Positions 62,714 to 64,000 of a stretch of DNA of 64,000 bases are shown here, piece after piece. This stretch comes from Rhizobium redzepovicii. GTDB taxonomy: Bacteria; Pseudomonadota; Alphaproteobacteria; Rhizobiales; Rhizobiaceae. Position numbers and translations under genes: made by a program. Each line of letters opens with the position of its first letter. Within the stretch, counting starts at the first letter, position 1. Location: positions 124,001 to 188,000 of the forward strand of contig NZ_JAILYH010000010.1 of assembly GCF_019793435.1 (NCBI RefSeq), read 5' to 3'. Below the pieces are notes generated by a model, which saw only the letters and a program-made list of their open reading frames with translations, made no database searches and was not told where the DNA came from.

Positions 62714-64000
62714 TCAGACGAAAAGCGCGAACATAACCCAATAAATCACTGCCGCAAGCGCTGCCGAAACCGGCACGGTGACGATCCAGGCGGCAATGAT
62801 CGTCATGAAATGCGAGCGGCGCACGAGATAGCGCCGCCGCGTCTCGTGGATGTTCGGATCCTCCGGCTCGTCGATATCGAAGCTCTCGGCCCTGCGCCTG
62901 ATATAGGCGATGCGACGCTTCGAATGGCGGGTGTACCATTCGCGGAAGAAGCCGACGCCGAAGACGGAGCCGACGGCGATATGCGTGGTGCTGACCGGCA
63001 GACCGAGCCAGGAGGCGACAATGACGGTGAAGGCGGTCGATAGCGCGACGCAATAGGCCCGCATCGGATTGAGCTTGGTGATCTCCTCGCCGACCAAGCG
63101 AATGAGGCGCGGCCCGAACAGCAGCAGGCCGACGGAGATGCCGAAGGCGCCGATCAGCATCACCCAGAGCGGCGGATGGCCAACGCCGTCACCGCCGCCG
63201 ATGCCGACCGAGTGGACGATCGCCGAAAGCGGCCCGACCGCATTCGAAACGTCATTTGCGCCATGTGCGAAGGACAGCAGCGCCGCCGAGCCGATGAGTG
63301 GCAGCCGGAACAGCAGCCGCAGCGAGCTGTTGCGGTTTTCGAGATTGCGCGCCTGGGCGAGCACAAGCGGCCGGGCAATAAGCCAGCTCACCAGCCCGAT
63401 GCCGATGCCGATAAGGATGATGGTGAAAGACGGAAATTTGCCGGTGGGCGACAGCTGCAGCACCATATAGGCCATGAAGCCGCCGGCCATCACCCCGACC
63501 AACACCGGCACCCAGCGCCGAGCCGCCGCGATCTTGTCGTCGCGATAGATGATCAGCGTCTTGACGAAATAAAGCAGTCCGGCCGCGATCAGTCCGCCGA
63601 TCAGCGGAGAGGTGATCCAGCTCGAGGTGATTTCCAGCATCACCCGCCAGTTCACCGGTTCCGTCCCGACGGCTGCGATGCCGGCGCCGATCACCGCGCC
63701 GACGATCGCATGGGTGGTGGAAACCGGCGCATTCATCCAGGTTGCGAGATTGATCCAGAGGGCGGCCGCCATCAGCGCTGCCATCATGATCCAGCCGAGC
63801 AGCGCCTGCGGCACCTCGACGGTATCGACGATATTCGAGGAAATCGTCTTGACGACCTCGCCGCCGGCGACCGTGGCGCCGAGAACTTCGAAAATAGCGG
63901 CGATGACCAGCGCCTGACCCATCGTCATGGCGCGCGCCCCGACGGCCGCACCGACATTGTTGGTCACGTCATTGGCGCCGATGTTCATCGCCATGTAGCC
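62714..64000 (-). CDS. pit: Inorganic phosphate transporter (PiT family), truncated at the right edge
   Basis: PiT carriers take up phosphate with protons or sodium. The C-terminal 428 residues or so are present; the N-terminus lies beyond the window. The two PiT signature repeats are both visible: IGANDVTNNVGAAVGA at the edge and HGANDVSNAVGPLSAI near the middle. About ten membrane helices remain. A cytoplasmic loop rich in Arg (KRRIAYIRRRAESFDIDEP) precedes the last helix. It is probably the first gene of an operon with rsmE. Confidence 0.9.
   Translation of the reverse strand, partial: GYMAMNIGANDVTNNVGAAVGARAMTMGQALVIAAIFEVLGATVAGGEVVKTISSNIVDTVEVPQALLGWIMMAALMAAALWINLATWMNAPVSTTHAIVGAVIGAGIAAVGTEPVNWRVMLEITSSWITSPLIGGLIAAGLLYFVKTLIIYRDDKIAAARRWVPVLVGVMAGGFMAYMVLQLSPTGKFPSFTIILIGIGIGLVSWLIARPLVLAQARNLENRNSSLRLLFRLPLIGSAALLSFAHGANDVSNAVGPLSAIVHSVGIGGGDGVGHPPLWVMLIGAFGISVGLLLFGPRLIRLVGEEITKLNPMRAYCVALSTAFTVIVASWLGLPVSTTHIAVGSVFGVGFFREWYTRHSKRRIAYIRRRAESFDIDEPEDPNIHETRRRYLVRRSHFMTIIAAWIVTVPVSAALAAVIYWVMFALFV

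Overview
The window reads as a chromosomal segment of an alphaproteobacterium of the Rhizobium leguminosarum / Rhizobium etli group. The evidence is the RirA iron regulator, PdhS-type histidine kinase, poly-3-hydroxybutyrate (PHB) genes, plant-type glutamate-cysteine ligase, DUF1127 protein, a tRNA-His that lacks the extra 5' G and has A73, and a repeat element that I remember as widespread in Rhizobium. The strain cannot be named from this sequence alone.

Layout. 0-8 kb: acetoacetyl-CoA synthetase, a 1287-residue PAS histidine kinase, a phasin, tRNA-His, a DUF4174 protein and a 55-residue proline-rich protein. 8-11.7 kb: a LysR regulator and an antibiotic-biosynthesis-monooxygenase-like protein, divergent from methylmalonate-semialdehyde dehydrogenase, then rirA. 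11.9-18.2 kb: a dppABCDF peptide importer and gluconokinase. 18-21 kb: a D-amino-acid-dehydrogenase-like flavoprotein, then a type III polyketide synthase paired with an isoprenylcysteine-methyltransferase-like protein. 21-23 kb: a TPR protein, an ECF sigma factor and its anti-sigma factor.

23.2-46.4 kb: a surface polysaccharide (O-antigen) locus. One almost gap-free gene chain runs from rfbA (24.27 kb) to a glycosyltransferase (43.09 kb). It encodes dTDP-3-amino-3,6-dideoxyhexose formation (rfbA, fdtA, fdtB, with rfbB on the opposite strand), a Wzm/Wzt ABC exporter with a C-terminal substrate-recognition extension, a nonulosonic-acid-like pathway (LegB-like dehydratase, nucleotidyltransferase, second dehydrogenase, radical SAM/SPASM enzyme, NeuB, SpsF, SpsG, WbqC, PIG-L deacetylase, DUF115-like protein), three methyltransferases and several glycosyltransferases. 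GDP-fucose genes gmd-fcl follow. This enzyme combination, in particular a radical SAM enzyme and a PIG-L deacetylase beside NeuB-SpsF-SpsG with no obvious aminotransferase or acetyltransferase of the usual kind, is the part of the window most likely to hold an undescribed pathway.

46.6-64 kb: tRNA-Gln(CTG), an exopolyphosphatase with a long basic N-terminal extension, rlmE, a VOC protein, an MFS exporter, a Tat-exported metallo-beta-lactamase-fold hydrolase, guaB, regulators with small metabolic partners (LysR/SDR, MAPEG, TetR, LysR/DUF1127), a DUF937 protein, gshA, rsmE, and a phosphate transporter that runs off the right edge.

A second thread is PHB metabolism. The promoters of both acetoacetyl-CoA synthetase and the phasin carry exact matches to the PhaR operator consensus as I remember it, suggesting that PHB mobilisation and granule coating are co-regulated.
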